Shown piece by piece: positions 1 to 11,050 of a stretch of 64,000 nucleotides of DNA. The notes beneath the pieces were generated by a model. It saw only the letters and a list, made by a program, of their open reading frames with translations. It had not been told where the DNA came from and did not search any database. How positions within the stretch are numbered: the stretch's first letter is position 1; each line of letters starts with the position of its first letter. The DNA comes from Takashimella koratensis (Eukaryota > Basidiomycota > Tremellomycetes > Trichosporonales > Tetragoniomycetaceae), in assembly GCA_003116875.1 (NCBI GenBank), contig BCKT01000005.1, positions 1,488,001 to 1,552,000 on the forward strand, in the 5' to 3' direction. A program made the position numbers and the translations under genes.

Positions 1-252
1 CACTTCCTTTCGATTCTCGGGCTACCTCCGTTTCACGGTTCCGCTCCGTCATGCCCCACATGATCATGGGGTCGACCGGAAAAGATTGACAGGTCAGGCT
101 TAGTCAAATTCATTGTCCCTATCCGCACCTCGATTACAGTAGCCAAAGCAGGTGAAACCGTTTACAACGACACGATCAGGTGCTCAGGTAGGCCTACGTA
201 TCGCTGGAGCTGCAAAACGACATCTCACATATGCACATAGCTTGACACGCCT

Positions 253-1053
253 TCACTTTGTCTCTAGTGACTCGGACATCCACCTTCTCTCATACTCAGC
301 GGCAATGCTCAATTTGATCCTGGTGGCGATATCGGACATCGGGAAGGCCTTGGTCTTGTCTCCATCCTTGAAGCTCTCCAAAGCCTTGGAAAGAAGCTCT
401 GTCGATTCAGGCTGCTGCGTATGGTCTTTTGAGAGGGAACCGATGAATATGGTAAGCACGTCGAGAACGATCCCAACTTCCACAGGGATCTCAGATTGGC
501 TGGGTAGCTTGGCTATCACAGGGGCTGTAGCCTTCCATGCTGGGATGAAAGTGCTTTCTTCGATGCTCCGCAGGACAGAGTTATGCCATTCCCTTGAGTC
601 TTTCGTCGACGCACCGTCCGAGGTAGGGGCGGATAGGCACTGTCTGATCGCTCCCATGCCAATTACGAAAGGGGCGACCTTGCTACCCGCCCAAGTCTCT
701 TGAAGACTCTCAACAGTGAGTTGATTATCCGCACGTGCGCTTATAACTACTCCGTGGATCTTTGTGATCCAATCCTTGACTACCTGGCTTTGAGCCCCTG
801 GATTTTCAAGAGGCAATGGAGCGTCCTTTTTAATTGAGCGCTCGAGGATAGGCCATCCCTTCTGCATTGCATTCATTGCCGTCACCATTGTTGCATCCGT
901 ATAGGGTAAGGGAACGAATGTGTTCCGGGTGTCCAACGGCCCCAGGAAATCCGGGAGACTGTCGATCTTGTCCCAGAGCGAGAGCGACAGCCATGTGTTG
1001 ACTGACTTTTGAAGTGCGTCCGTGATGAGGCTGAACTGTTCAACTGTTGTCAT
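253..1053 (-). CDS. Family A protein, intact copy (unknown function)
   Basis: Single-exon frame of 266 residues starting at the ATG at 1053; the frame stays open upstream but only to a non-ATG codon. I do not recognise the family. The protein is soluble by eye, with no signal peptide or membrane segment, and is rich in alternating polar and hydrophobic stretches that look helical. Its C-terminal half (a Trp-containing segment, then LDVLTIFIGSLSKD and a Leu-rich helix) aligns with the next minus-strand frame at 1680-2515, so the two are tandem paralogues. No exact domain can be named. The gene is believed real because the paralogue conserves length, order of blocks and reading direction. Confidence 0.6.
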   Translation of the reverse strand: MTTVEQFSLITDALQKSVNTWLSLSLWDKIDSLPDFLGPLDTRNTFVPLPYTDATMVTAMNAMQKGWPILERSIKKDAPLPLENPGAQSQVVKDWITKIHGVVISARADNQLTVESLQETWAGSKVAPFVIGMGAIRQCLSAPTSDGASTKDSREWHNSVLRSIEESTFIPAWKATAPVIAKLPSQSEIPVEVGIVLDVLTIFIGSLSKDHTQQPESTELLSKALESFKDGDKTKAFPMSDIATRIKLSIAAEYERRWMSESLETK

Positions 1054-1679
1054 TGCGAGAAATAGAACGATAAAATTTGGGTAGAAAATCAAAATGACCG
1101 GGGGACGCTCTCTGACTGCTCTTATGCCTGCCTATTATACTCATTGGTGTTTTTTGACGCTCTCAACACTCTCATCCATTCGTACTTCTCAGTGAACTGT
1201 CTGTCCGAGTCTTTCCGAGTCCCACTCCGACACAAAAGACCACTCAATCCCGCTTTGTTTACCGTCAACGGCCTTGTGGGACATCCTTTCCACTCACCAT
1301 TGCCCAACTCCGCTACCTTACTTCGCGAACCACCTCCAATCACGAACAGCCGCCGTGGGGTATCCAGATCCATCCCCGCATCGCCGCCAACAGTGACCAA
1401 AGGAGTGATTGAGCGAAGCCCGATTTGCTGCGATTCATATCTATTCCAGTTAGCAATTGCTCTTTTCAAGGCTGAGGTTTAAATCTCCAGCAGATCTCGC
1501 CGCTAATGAGTCTAGACTGCTCATTTGGCAATTTCGAGTTCACATGAGCGGGCTCAACCTCATATATACCATGATTTAGATGAAATTCTCCACCTATATG
1601 CATCGGTTGGCGCACTGCACTCTATGGTCAACTCCACCCTCTTCACCACCGGAGTATCCAACAGACAGCCATAGAAGCA
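1054..1679. other. Intergenic, no supported gene
   Basis: Spacer between the two family A paralogues. Open frames exist on both strands around 1120-1480 but they are mirror images of each other, lack homology to anything nearby and show no splice structure. It should hold the promoter of the 253-1053 gene and the 3' end of the 1680-2515 gene. Confidence 0.4.
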
Positions 1680-2515
1680 CTACCTGATCATTTTGTCCAA
1701 ACGAGACGTTTCGGACTCTGAACATTCTGTCAACTTCAATCTCCTATCTGCCCCCTCCATGCCGGTACTTTGTTCCCCACACCCCCTCTTCAATTCGATC
1801 AAGCAATCCTGCAACACCCGAGTCGACGACTTATCCTGACCACTGACTGCCCCAACAAGCAACGCCAGCACATCGAGCATGTAGTCGATCTCGTCGGGCC
1901 TATCGGTGGAGGGAAAGGAATCCAAGATAGGCTTGGCGTGTGTCCAGATGAACGAAGGGGATTCCGAACGGATGCCGTCTTCGATGACGTGTTTCCACGT
2001 CTTCGATCCGGTCGTCGAATCGGCACTCGGTAACGTGAGGGTGCTCTTCACTTTCTTCACTTGACTGACATATGGCTTCAGCATGATAGTTGACATCTTT
2101 CCGTGACCTCGTCGGCGACTTCTATCGAGTAGCTGTCATCTCCGTTGGTCACACTCGTGGATGTGAGGCATACCAGGCTCGCCCAGTCCCTTAACACGGC
2201 GCTCTGTCCTCCGCATCCCTGCGGCGCTGCCTTGCTGAGGTCCTGCAACCCCTGGATTAGAAATAACTGGCTCTTCCCCAGCTCAGTCATGATCTCCTCG
2301 TGACTTTCGTTGTTCTCAAAGTTGATGTCCGAATATTTCGCCCTTGCCGTGCTTTGGTGCGTCAGCGTGTCAAGCTGCTGCAAAGATGTCAGAGACAGCC
2401 ATTTGTCTATGATTTCCCTCAGCTTGTTTGAGTACATTTCGAAGACTCTCATCTCCGACGAGCTTGGCGAGCTGGTCGAGCTCATCAAATCTGATTGACT
2501 TTTGGTGGATGCCAT
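1680..2515 (-). pseudogene. Family A protein, frameshifted copy
   Basis: Begins at the ATG at 2515 (MASTKSQ) and reads to about 2092, where the frame runs into a stop (TGA within 2070-2080). A second frame takes over at 2096 and continues to the stop at 1680. The two parts together align with the intact neighbour along its whole length: the N-terminal part has the same helix-W-LSL-LDTL pattern, and the C-terminal part has MLDVLALLVGAVSG opposite VLDVLTIFIGSLSK. Total length (836 bases) is one base short of a whole number of codons, as expected for a single missing base. No GT-AG intron bridges the break convincingly. It may be a recent pseudogene, an assembly error or a site of frameshifting. 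Confidence 0.55.
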
Positions 2516-3264
2516 GAGTTTACAGTGCACTTTCAGTTCGACGCGTGTGGTGTAGGATGCAAGTGGCGAGTGAGTGATTTACATTTTTCTCATTTGCATT
2601 GGCTTTTATACCCAAATCCAAACGACCTCTCCGGCGGTGCAGCGGCCACAACTGAATAGCTACCGGTACTGCCAACGGACTTTACACCACTCGTTGCACT
2701 GACTCTCACGTCTATTCCTTTGACTCCTCTGCCTCAGTGAATCTGAGCTTGAATCAAAGTGTCTCCGTTAACTGGCCAGTCAGACTTGAAGTCGTCTCCG
2801 CTGAATCCCCTCCTCCTTTACCGCGCCGCAGCCAGTCAACGAGTCCAAGTCAACTCCGCCGAACGCCATGCCTCGGGGCAAAACCAAAAGTTTTCACCGT
2901 CTCAACGTCCATATCCTGCTAACTCCACTTTTTCAGATTTCCGCTTGCCGCCTCGGTGGCTAGTTCAAGCTCAGCCCAGTCAACGTGCGTCATAGCAGGA
3001 TTTCACTCCAATGTCTGACACTCGGAGGCATATGGGCTACATTATCAAGAGCGGACTAACGTATACTCAAAGTCAAGTGATCGGACGTCTAAACGAGTCG
3101 AGCTGGTACCTCTTTCCACTTGCTCACCAAGTTTCGGGCTCTCTGACTCTCTCTCCTCACCACTCTGTTCATCCCCCAACCTTTGACTGCCCTTACACCT
3201 ACACCTCACACCGGTAATCCAACTCCATCTCTTCAACATATTTCCACCTTCAACTCTCTCAAAT
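2516..3264. other. Intergenic, no supported gene
   Basis: Upstream region of the family A copy at 2515 and downstream region of the membrane protein gene ending at 3265. Frames here are short and unsupported. Repeated CAGTCAACTCC/AGTCCAACTCC-like words between about 2830 and 2990 are visible but not in a regular array. Confidence 0.4.
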
Positions 3265-4760
3265 CTACACCCTTGACTCGGCAGTAGCATCGTACCCTTC
3301 CGCTTGGGTGGCAGGGTCCAACAACCCCGTCGTCTCTGTCGGTTCCAGCGCCGCACGAACTTCTCCAATCGTGACCTCTTGTTCAGGCGGAATGGGCGCG
3401 CCTTCGGGAACGGGAACGACGCGGCCTGATCGAGTTCGGCGGTGTCTGCGGGCTTTGCGGGCGGACTTTCCTCCAGCCCATGGTTTGCCGGCGCCTAGAG
3501 GTCATGTTAGCATGCTGAAAGAAGGAGAGGGAAGGGGAAGGGGGAGGGGGGAGGGGCAGAGGTGCGCAGGTGGTAGAAACTTACGAGCGGAAAGACCAGT
3601 GAATGTGAGGAGCAGGGCCATGGCGCCGGAAGTGACTGCCGAGGCGACACCAAAAGTGAACGATTTGTCTGTCACGCCATAGATCAGTCGTCAGCAGGCC
3701 TTCCGACAGATGAGTTTGGGAGCCGGTAACAAGCCTTCCACTCACCAAGATGACTACCCTTCTCGAACCTCGCATCCGTCCTGAATACATGTAAGATAAG
3801 AGCAATCGACAAGATCTGCAACATGCAATGAATCGTCTGCGTCACTGAAACCAGCTTCCACTGCTTTCTCCTGGCTTTGGCACGTGCGAGGCGTTTCCCA
3901 CGGTGTAGGAAGATGAAGAGGAGGCTGATTAAGCTGGCGAGGCAAGGGACGAGGGAGAGTTGAGCGGCGTAGCCTGCCGTCGCCCAGAGGACGCAGAATT
4001 GTTCGCCGAATTGGGCGCACTCGGACCTGTGGTGGATGTTAGCTGACGTCAAGCCTCTTCAATTAGCAGCGATTATGGAGGCACAAATGTCTCTAGCAGT
4101 AGAGATGCAGCTAGTTGTTTGAGGGTACGCACCTCGTTGGGAAACCCTGGCATTGCCATCCGTCCCCCTCGCCATCGATAGGAGGGACATCGGGAAATCC
4201 AGTCAGGGTGTAGTTGGCAGCTGAGAGCTCGATGTCTAGAGGAAGCGGCTGGGCGGGACGGAGAAAAGCCGCGTTGGGGATCTGGTTTTTCCGCGTGCAA
4301 CGGCGATAGAGACCATACCTGGTCAAACACGGTAAAAAACATGTCAGCGAGATAGACGACACTAAGTGAAGTGGTTGATGATATGTTGCTAACTGTGATC
4401 GATGCAGAGATGTGGACTTACTTGGTCTCAAACTCCAATGGGCCAGGGCTATGGACGATGACATGGATAAGATCGGCGACCTGGATCATAACATGAGCAT
4501 GAGTCTCTCTTACTCAATCTAGCGATCTTATATCCCGCAAGGATCACGCAGTATGTGTCTGGTCGCTATCGTACACGTCTCATTTCACTCACGTGTACGT
4601 TGAGCAACGTAAGTGCCGTCGCTGCGAGTAAGAACAGCAAGGAAATAAGATAGGGACTCTTTCGAACGGTGTAGTGTCGTTTAATCCTGACACGAGGGAT
4701 TGACGCAGGTTCGGCTGTGAGTGCGTGCCCAGAGGCGGATGGACCAGCGCCAGTGGACAT
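3265..4760 (-). CDS. Four-helix membrane protein, claudin/Sur7-like topology
   Basis: Six exons: 4760-4593, 4480-4422, 4318-4133, 4026-3746, 3668-3585, 3494-3265 (complement), giving 335 residues in phase throughout. The ATG at 4760 sits in a good context (CAACC before ATG). Features in order: short cytoplasmic N-terminus with a basic stretch, helix 1 (about residues 37-55), a long outer loop containing RRC and later WQCQ and SEC cysteines, helix 2 (CLASLISLLFIFL), a strongly basic inner loop (RGKRLARAKARRK), helix 3 (MLQILSIALILHVF), helix 4 (VASAVTSGAMALLLTF) and a charged C-terminal tail. This is the four-pass, Cys-loop layout of claudin-like fungal proteins such as Sur7/PalI, but family membership is inferred from topology only. 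The 5' leader next to 4760 carries a CCA/TGG-type repeat. Confidence 0.65.
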
Positions 4761-5049
4761 GGTTGTTGATGGGGATGGTTGTGGTGGTGTTGGTGGTGGT
4801 GGTGGAAGAGGTGGTGGTGGTGGGATGAAACGTATCTGTGACGAGAGCAAGGTTCACATCGACGTCAGGTGGCGTCAGCGGAACCAATTCCACGTGGCGA
4901 CACCTCGGTCACGTGGCCGATGCTACCTCCACTTTGACCGTCTGACTCGGCTCTCTCTCTGCCTCTGCTCTCTATGGCACTCTACACCATCCCATCACAC
5001 ACTCCCACCCACCCCACCTACCTAATCACCAGCACCCAAGTGAACCAAG
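4761..5049. promoter_or_regulatory. Divergent promoter region
   Basis: The 289 bases separate two divergent starts (4760 minus, 5050 plus) and must hold both promoters. CT-rich sequence lies at about 4950-4990 on the plus strand side. No clear TATA box was seen. Confidence 0.45.
4776..4825. repeat. GGT-rich trinucleotide tract
   Basis: Imperfect GGT/GGTGTT repeat located just upstream of the start codon of the minus-strand gene at 4760, so CCA-rich in its 5' leader. It makes a false proline-rich frame upstream of the true ATG. Confidence 0.7.
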
Positions 5050-6582
5050 ATGACTCGTCCCGATCTATCAGAGTACACCGTCGTCCTTGCCAGCGCTGAG
5101 CAGGCCGAGATCCAGGATAGGTATACCATGATCCCCTGGGGTCGTGGCCTCAACTTTGAAGTGAGTTGCGATTGATCAGTCCCAAGTCGTCGCTGGGAAA
5201 GGAGCGAGTAAAGGAGATGTTCGTCTAGGCATCATTAACACTTGCCAGGATTTTTCATATGTCTTTACCAAGCCCAACATGATGACCTGGTAGGTCGGCT
5301 TCATCCGCCTTCCATCTACTTGAGCCATCATATCATTGACTTGAGCTGAGCGCCACAGGGTGCTGGTCAAGCGTGACGACCTCCGAGGTGAAGTGTACGC
5401 CGGCTGCGAAAGGTAAGCTCTTTAGAATGTATGCCAAGGTAGGAGCTCACATCCCCAGCTACCTCCGCCAAGCACTCATCAAGCAGCGTGACGGCACGCT
5501 CAAAGACGGCTGGGTCTACAACATCGAAGCGGTCACTACCAGTCCCCAACATCGAGGTGAGTACTACGGCTTTACCCGACTGCCCACTTGTACCATGTGG
5601 CCTGGGTGTTCCTTTGTACCTTTGTCTTCCCTTTCACACCCTCCTTTATTCCGGTACCTTTGGTACGAGGCGAGGGCATGTTCCCGATCCCATCTCTCCC
5701 CCACACTCCATTGACCGCCTCCCATATGACTCCTACTAACCTCCTCCCTTTTCCATAGGCAACGGCTACGCGACCCACCTCCTTCGTCTCCTCCACTACA
5801 ATCTTGGTTCTACCGTCCCTCCCTTTCCCAAATCCTGGGGCGCTCCACCTCCTCTCCCCCCTGTGCGCCTCGAGAAGGCCGCGGCCGCAACGCTCTGGAC
5901 CGACGTTGGCGAGAAATTTTACGCAAACTGTACCGTTGGCGATTCTCTTCCTGGGTACCTGGTTGACCGCAGCCGGGCATGGCATATGCACTTTGACCTC
6001 AAGCCCGCGCTGGAGGGGGTCACGACGTTGACCCAGGAAGGAGCGAAGGAGCGAGGTTGGAGTTGGATCTATGAAGAGGACTTGCCCGAGGTTCAGAAGC
6101 TCTTCTGTGCGGAGGTCAGGCACCGACTCGAATTGGATACCGTGTCGTCAGGTGTCTTGACACTTCCTCTCACCGAGGTGTTCATCGACAACATGCCCGT
6201 CATTGGGCGTCGATACGACGAGACCGTCACTGGTAAACCATGGACCGAACCCGTCCCTTACGGCGTGAAGATCGACGATTCCATCATTCTCTTCACTCTA
6301 GTGCACGTCGCTCTCGAGCCGGGGTTGCTCATTACCCGTGCACACAATCTCGGTCCGGACCAGCTGAGTCGCGCGTTGGAGGCGATGGACGTCGCAGGCG
6401 CGAGGATGGGACACAAGCATGCTGTAGCATGGGGAACGGAGGCGGTGCTCAGGCAGTGGGAAGGAGGTGAGAGGGAGGTGAAAGTGGATAAGAGACCAGA
6501 GATGATGGGACATCTACCGGCGACGGTGAAGTATGAGGACGTGGAAGAGGTCGATGATTGGCAGATGTGGCTCTGGGGATGA
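5050..6582 (+). CDS. LYC1-like GNAT N-acetyltransferase
   Basis: Five exons: 5050-5160, 5249-5289, 5359-5412, 5459-5556, 5759-6582; 375 residues. The start MTRPDLSEY and the long C-terminal half ending in a Trp-rich DDWQMWLWG resemble the fungal LYC1 family, named after the Yarrowia lysine N6-acetyltransferase. The acetyl-CoA-binding motif of GNAT enzymes appears as HRGNGYATHLL across the exon 4/5 junction (about residues 100-110), matching the R/Q-x-x-G-x-G/A pattern. Substrate is not fixed by sequence; transfer of acetyl to an amino group of a small metabolite such as lysine is the family expectation. Every donor is GTGAGT, GTAGGT or GTAAGC, and all joins keep phase. The product should be cytosolic, since no targeting signal is seen. 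Confidence 0.8.
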
Positions 6583-6846
6583 ACATCACCCCCCATCAGA
6601 GTCAGCGCTTTGCGTGCTTGAATCTTGTTTTCTTGATATCTTTGAAGATAGTGTCCATCTATCGTCCCAACCTTGTCATATCGTTCTAGCTTTGCGAAAT
6701 CAATCATGGCCACCTGTGCATTTACCATCTTCTCTCATTTTTACATAGCATATTGCCACGTACGAAATGAAAGCACTGTGATCTCCATCTTCACCAACAT
6801 TCGATCCATCCTGGTCTTGAACCAATTACTCGACACGACCTGCTCG

Positions 6847-7546
6847 TCAAACAACCTGGAACGCACCCACCAGCCCAAGCGACACCGCCATCGCAACAGA
6901 AACCAGTCCCAAGACGGATCCATGTACTTGGACCTGTGGTACAGCCCAGCTCGTGGAATTCGTACTGTTCCCTGACGCTGACGCAGAAGGGGACGAGACG
7001 ATGAGACCCGTAGACGAGGATTTCGATGAAGACGAAGCGAGAGTTGCAAATGATGAAGATTTAGAGGTCGATGAGGTCATAGAGATGGTGGATGTAGCTG
7101 GGTAGATGGAGCCAGTGGCGTAGAATGTCTGGGGACCACGTTGGTGTCAGCAAACGATCTTGGGTTGGAGATATGGCAAAGGTGGACTCACATCGATCAT
7201 GTATTCCGCTTGGTAGATGTTCCCTGCCATGGTCGCGTTATTACATGTTCCTAATACACATTCGTACGCCGAGGTCTGTAACGTTGTACTGTGAACCCCC
7301 TTTAGCGCCGTCCCATCATCGCCGCTAGCTTGATCACCGTGCGACACGACTCATCATAGTACCTATTGGTGTTGAATTGACTTACTTTGGAACAGTGGTC
7401 ATGGTCGTATTGAAACCGGATAAACAGCCAACGACGCAATTATAGTCACTCGCGATCGTTCCTGAGAACGACGACATCGATGCCGAGGCTGAAGAGGTAG
7501 ATGATTGGGCAAGAGCTGGAACTGTCAAGGCGAGTAAGAGAAGCAT
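6847..7546 (-). CDS. Small secreted GPI-anchored Ser-rich protein with four cysteines
   Basis: Three exons: 7546-7386, 7288-7192, 7128-6847 (complement); 179 residues. It opens with a signal peptide (MLLLLALTVPALAQ), then a short globular part with two cysteine pairs (NCVVGC near residue 40 and ECVLGTC about 30 residues on), a long Ser/Thr stretch likely to be O-glycosylated, and a C-terminal hydrophobic segment (GLVSVAMAVSLGLVGA) typical of a GPI attachment signal. It recalls CFEM proteins but has four cysteines where CFEM domains have eight, so it is not called CFEM. Likely role is in the wall or outer membrane face. A 10-base tandem repeat lies just upstream of the start. Confidence 0.7.
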
Positions 7547-8243
7547 CGCGAGCTGGGTCAATTAGGCCAGATCTATCAGGTTGGTCAGGTTGGCCAGGTT
7601 GGTCAGATTGGTCAGGAAGGTGAATGGGACTCTCGCTGTCGGCCTGGGACGGTCGTTGATGTGATTGAAGAGGGGAGAGGATGTTGATTCGGCAAGGCAG
7701 CGACCAAAGACTAGAGGAGGGGAGTGAGATGTATTACCAAATCTTTCTTTGTTGTGTCCTCGGGAAGGGAGATGAAAGGACGGACAGAGGGATGAAAGGG
7801 AGGTTGGTGGGAGTGACTGTGGCCAGGAGGCCAGGACGCGGTAGGACTGCGAGACACAGTAAAGCGAGTTATGGTGCCCTTTGTTCGGGTGTGGGGAGAG
7901 ATCGAGAGCTTGTAAGCCCAGTGAGGTGGTACATTATGCAAAATGATGATGTTGGTACAACGCGAAGACGCTTGACTGGAAGTGGAAGCGTGAAACTGCT
8001 ATTGTATGAGCACCAGTCTTTCAGCAATACCGTATCTCACTTACCTTGAAACAACGTAAAACCCCATGCCCATCCCTTCCTCCTTCCCGCTTCATCTCCC
8101 TTCCTCCCTTTACTCTCTGAAATGATGAATCGCTACGCGCCTCTTGTCCAGCCTGGTCGTTACGCCCGCCCTCCCTCCGCTCGCATCTGAGACTTTCAGT
8201 CGGCAGAGCCCTTCGTGATCCGCTACTCGCTACTCGCTACCCG
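7547..8243. other. Intergenic, no supported gene
   Basis: Upstream region of the GPI protein gene and downstream region of the one-helix protein gene. Apart from the tandem repeat at 7576-7617, nothing organised was seen; open frames at 7681-8049 are unsupported. Confidence 0.4.
7576..7617. repeat. Short tandem repeat in 5' region
   Basis: About four copies of a ten-base unit like GGTTGGTCAG/GGTTGGCCAG, with slight divergence. It lies some 30-70 bases upstream of the ATG of the minus-strand GPI protein gene, so it could be in its leader or core promoter. Confidence 0.7.
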
Positions 8244-8540
8244 TTATTCCACCCTTCTCCGCTGGGGTATATCCACCTTCTCCGCATTCAGCGGCTGCAA
8301 CAAAGGACTTGGGAATTCTTTCCTTCTCAATTCTTTTCTAGGATCGGCATGTCGTCGTTCGGCGAGTAAGAAGAAAGCTGCGGATCCAGCTGCGAAGATA
8401 CCAAGGAGTAAGAAAGGGTTGGGGCCGCGTCTGGATGGGATACGAGGTGGAGCAGCTGAAGCCGCCGCGGGGGGGCGACTAGATTGCGATAAAGTCGCTT
8501 TGGGCGGGATCGAAGAGCTTGATGATGATGGTGTGGACAT
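8244..8540 (-). CDS. Small single-pass membrane protein
   Basis: One exon of 98 residues from the ATG at 8540. The N-terminus is Ser/Pro/Ala-rich with a cluster of arginines (PRIPSRRGPN), followed by one hydrophobic segment (FLLLGIFAAGSAAFFLLAE) and a charged tail with many Arg and Lys. That order fits a small mitochondrial or ER membrane protein of the kind found across fungi, often annotated as conserved hypothetical. No motif allows a precise role. Lack of an intron is acceptable at this size. Confidence 0.6.
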   Translation of the reverse strand: MSTPSSSSSSIPPKATLSQSSRPPAAASAAPPRIPSRRGPNPFLLLGIFAAGSAAFFLLAERRHADPRKELRRKEFPSPLLQPLNAEKVDIPQRRRVE

Positions 8541-8826
8541 GGTGGTTGTTCGAGAAACGCGAAGAGTTTGAGAGTTGTTCAAAACATGACCAGAAAAAAA
8601 GTGGGGTGGCAATTAGCATTTTAAGCTGGAGGAACAACGTCAATGAGTAATCCCGTGAGCAGAACAAACGCTGTGGCCATCTATCATAAGAGGCAAGGGG
8701 ACCAAGAGCTGAGATGTAGTGATACATATATACAGTGCATGAGATATTACAACTCCTACCCTCCCTCCCTCACCTCCTTGTGACCTCTCCCCAGTCCCCA
8801 GTCATGCCCTTGACTACCCTTGTCGA

Positions 8827-11050
8827 CTACGGCGGTGTCCCACCCGTTATCCCGCACACCCAACTTGCAAATTCCGCTACTTTCCTAACCGCCGGATCGG
8901 CCGTGATCCTCAAATCGGGTCTGAACCGTTTATCATCTGGATGTACTCGTTTCTCACTCGATGTCGATCCGTTCGTCTCGCTTGTTCCGTTCCCGTTCAC
9001 TGCGTTTGAAGAAGGGATGAGGTGTGGGTTGACACGGTATAAGAGAGTCACGTTGGATTTGTATTTAGGATGAAGGTGAACACACGCGGGATAAGATCGG
9101 TCAGATGGCTTGTAGTCTACATCTGATTGTGTCAGTGATCACGATACAAGATAGCACAAAGGTAAAATCTAAGAGGAGAGTGCTTGTGAACAAACAGGAG
9201 ATAGAGACCAGAGACAAATACGAGCAATGAATTAACTCGTCTCGAGCCTTCAACACTCGACTAGACTCACTCTCAAGCAACACCACGTCACCCAATTGCA
9301 GGTGGACATTCTCTTTCGCGAGGTCGTGCCATACCCTAACCTTGCACGAGACCGGTCTCTGTCTCAATTTCCTCCCCCCTATTCCTCCCATTCCATCTTC
9401 CTCGCCTTCTGCCCTATCATACACTGGCACTTCCCCTCTTCCCTCAATTTTGAACTCCTGGGCCATGACTTTCCAATCGGCGACACACCCTGTCTTTCCG
9501 AGCGGTATCGACGGGTCTTTCCACGGAACGTCCTTTGGAGCCTCGGCCGAGATGACGCATGCCAGGACGTTAGGTCGAGGGGCAGAGGTAGATGCCGTTG
9601 CGCGGTTGGTGATAAGGAGGTGAGAGAGGGAGGTGAGTCGAGAGAGGGGGATAGACCACCGCGGGAGGTTGGAAATGGATGACGCGACAGGAGAAGGAGG
9701 AGGTATGTGAGTTCGGTGGAGATGAGGCCCGTAGTCACCGGCCCGGGTATGGAGTTGAGAGAAAGTCAAGTCGGACGTTGTATCAAGTGACGACAAGAAG
9801 GATTCCGCCTGAGACTCTCCCGACTTGGATTCGTCGGCTTTAGAATCATCGACGTCGGACTTTCCCGAATTGCCCAAGTCTTCAGACTTATCGAATGGAT
9901 CCGAATCGTCTTTGTTGACTTGAACCTGAGCCGAAGAGAGGACCGGACTTCCACTTGATAATAAGAGTAACGAATCGATCGCATCGACATTAGATCTGAT
10001 TCGCTTGGATGTAGCTGGCGAGACTGTTTCGGGACCATCATCGGTGGATCGAAATCGCTTGATGGGTGAGACAGCCGAGGACTCGGGTTGGGGTTTGGTT
10101 TGTTGGTCAGGTTTTTGTTGGGAAGGACGTCGGAGTAGAGGGTTTGGACGACCGCCGAGGTCGACTGGGGTGAAGAGTAAAGGGAGTCGTCGGGACGCAT
10201 TTGCCAAAAAGGTATCGGTGGTGGTGGTGGTGGTGGTGGTGGTGGTGGTGGTGGTGGTGGTGGCGGTGGTGGTGGTGGTGGTGAGGGGTAGGCGAGTGGA
10301 GGTGGGTAGTCGAGCAGAGACAGAGTCGTTTGGTGTGGCCCGGGGTGAGGGTCGGGACTGGGCGGCTAGATGGGTTTGAGGCGGGGCCGATGCCTGTGAT
10401 TTAGGATGAATTTGCGACGACGACTGGGAAGGAAGGTGTGACTGTGATGTCGATTGCAGAGGTGACTGGGAAGATGAAGGAAGCGGTTGGATCGGTTTCG
10501 GTCGAATCGGTCGATCGAAGCGGGATGGTTGTACAGACTGGGTCGGCGGAGTCGGATGGGACGATTGAGATGGAAGAGAGGTCCGCGAAGGCGCCTGGGC
10601 CTGTTTCGATGACGAGAGCGAGAGCGGGGGACGAGGAGAATGCGATGTGGATTGGGTTGGGATATGAGGTGGAATTCGAGGTTGAGATAAAGCCTGGGTT
10701 GAAGACGAGGTTCTGGGTCGTGAATTGGGTCGAGAACTAGGACCCGGAGCGCTGAAAACACCGTTGAATCCAGTCCCTTGACCTACGCCGCTGATTTGGA
10801 CCGTTGACGGTGTATGTCCTGGGGCGTCCACCTTGGTCTTGATTTCAGATCCGTTCCTCGCGATATGACCTGAGTTCAGCTCGGCCTTGGAGTTGACATG
10901 TGATGTGGGAGGTAAAGACGACCCCAGGGATCCTAGAGACGAAGGTAACGAGCTTGGTTCGACTGGTCGAGGAGGGACTTTGATCATTCGTATACTCGTA
11001 TCGCCCAATTCGAGCCTGCTCGGCCCCAGGAAGACATTATAATGTCTCAT
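8827..11050 (-). CDS. Large disordered protein with folded C-terminal region
   Basis: Two exons: 11050-9271 and 9122-8827 (complement); 691 residues. The ATG at 11050 starts MRHYNVFLGPSRLEL, a short ordered-looking N-terminus. Residues of about 40-480 are Ser/Pro/Gln/Thr-rich and disordered, including a long threonine run encoded by the ACC repeat at 10216-10284 and an acidic Ser/Asp/Lys segment. The last 200 residues look folded: VLACVISAE, then VRVWHDLAKENVHLQLGDVVLLEN, then a Tyr/His-rich stretch across the intron. The QLGDVVLLEN segment resembles the strand pattern of an OB fold (as in telomere or meiotic single-strand-binding proteins), but this is a weak inference. The intron at 9123-9270 joins in phase and has CTGAC near its acceptor. 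Confidence 0.65.
10216..10284. repeat. GGT trinucleotide microsatellite, coding
   Basis: About 23 nearly perfect GGT units with one GGC interruption. On the minus strand it reads ACC and encodes a polythreonine run inside the disordered region of the 691-residue protein. Length variation between strains would change the protein without shifting frame. Confidence 0.9.

Noticed and set aside
3308..3682. Plus-strand frame opposite the four-helix membrane protein
   Set aside because: Mirror of the last two exons of the minus-strand gene; no start context or homology.
4761..4850. Proline-rich N-terminal extension of the minus-strand gene at 4760
   Set aside because: The frame starts from TTG and comes from the CCA repeat in the leader; the ATG at 4760 has a good context.
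8804..9073. Plus-strand frame MPLTTLVDYGG... of about 90 residues
   Set aside because: It lies opposite the last exon of the minus-strand 691-residue gene, whose splice joins and phase are convincing.
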